A DNA stretch of 5,281 nt, taken from positions 1 through 5,281 of the forward strand of contig CAMOZS010000129.1 in NCBI GenBank assembly GCA_946631075.1, in the 5' to 3' direction. This DNA comes from an uncultured Bacillota bacterium. Its GTDB lineage: Bacteria; Bacillota; Clostridia; Peptostreptococcales; Anaerovoracaceae. A program made the position numbers and the translations under genes. Below, one piece after another: positions 5,236 through 5,281 of this stretch (the stretch's first letter is position 1; each line of letters starts with the position of its first letter). Below the pieces are notes generated by a model. That model made no database searches. It was not told the origin of the DNA and saw only the letters and a program-made list of their open reading frames with translations.

Positions 5236-5278
5236 ATTCGGGTATTTATCATTACCCGTTTTCGGGTATTCGGGTATT
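5236..5278. repeat. CGGGTA/TACCCG repeat cluster, candidate operator
   Basis: TTCGGGTATT occurs three times in direct orientation (5237-5246, 5261-5270, 5269-5278; the last two start 8 bp apart). One inverted copy, TACCCG at 5253-5258, forms a palindrome TACCCG-TTTT-CGGGTA (5253-5268) and a wider inverted pair with CGGGTA at 5239-5244. The cluster begins 5 bp upstream of the -35 of the HTH-Uma2 promoter, a position typical of regulator binding. The HTH domain encoded next to it is the obvious candidate. The cluster may continue, or serve a divergent gene, beyond the right edge. Confidence 0.75.
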
Positions 5279-5281
5279 CTT

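Noticed and set aside
5236..5278. CRISPR-like reading of the CGGGTA repeats
   Set aside because: Repeats are about 10 bp with 14-bp or overlapping spacing and include an inverted copy, unlike CRISPR repeats and spacers.

Overview
The window reads as chromosomal DNA from an anaerobic Gram-positive bacterium, most likely a Clostridia-type Bacillota of moderately high GC. The evidence is strong GGAGG-type ribosome binding sites, consensus SigA promoters, two lipobox lipoproteins with Lys/Arg-rich N termini, a surface-protein-style helical segment, and an anaerobic (cobalt-early) corrinoid pathway. The taxonomic placement is inference. Every gene I can support lies on the minus strand, so the window is transcribed right to left.

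Right part (about 3650-5281): a two-gene unit. It begins with a cluster of CGGGTA/TACCCG repeats beside a clear SigA promoter (TTGACG, 17 bp, TAATAT). The first gene encodes a Cro/C1-type helix-turn-helix fused to a Uma2/DUF820 PD-(D/E)XK nuclease-like domain. A cyclase/kynurenine-formamidase-family metal hydrolase starts 13 nt after its stop codon.

Middle (about 3210-3590): a long leader without a gene. It holds an extended -10 promoter, a cobalamin (B12) riboswitch with an intact B12 box (AGCCAGGAGACCTGCC), a stem-loop whose loop can kiss the aptamer, and an intrinsic terminator just before the first gene. The P1 5' strand of the aptamer is also exactly complementary to the first arm of the terminator, which suggests a specific antitermination switch.

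Left part (1-3177): the B12-controlled operon, in transcription order. It contains (1) a CbiK-type sirohydrochlorin cobaltochelatase carrying a lipoprotein signal peptide and a helical spacer, (2) a second lipoprotein with two tandem NEAT-like beta domains, (3) CbiL, the cytoplasmic cobalt-precorrin-2 C20-methyltransferase, and (4) the start of an ABC transporter ATPase whose ATG overlaps the cbiL stop codon. The membrane-anchored chelatase is the notable point. CbiK and CbiL catalyse consecutive steps, yet CbiK is predicted outside the membrane and CbiL inside, with a tetrapyrrole-binding-like lipoprotein and an ABC transporter encoded in the same operon. A surface tetrapyrrole/cobalt capture, chelation and transport system under B12 control is the most interesting hypothesis here.
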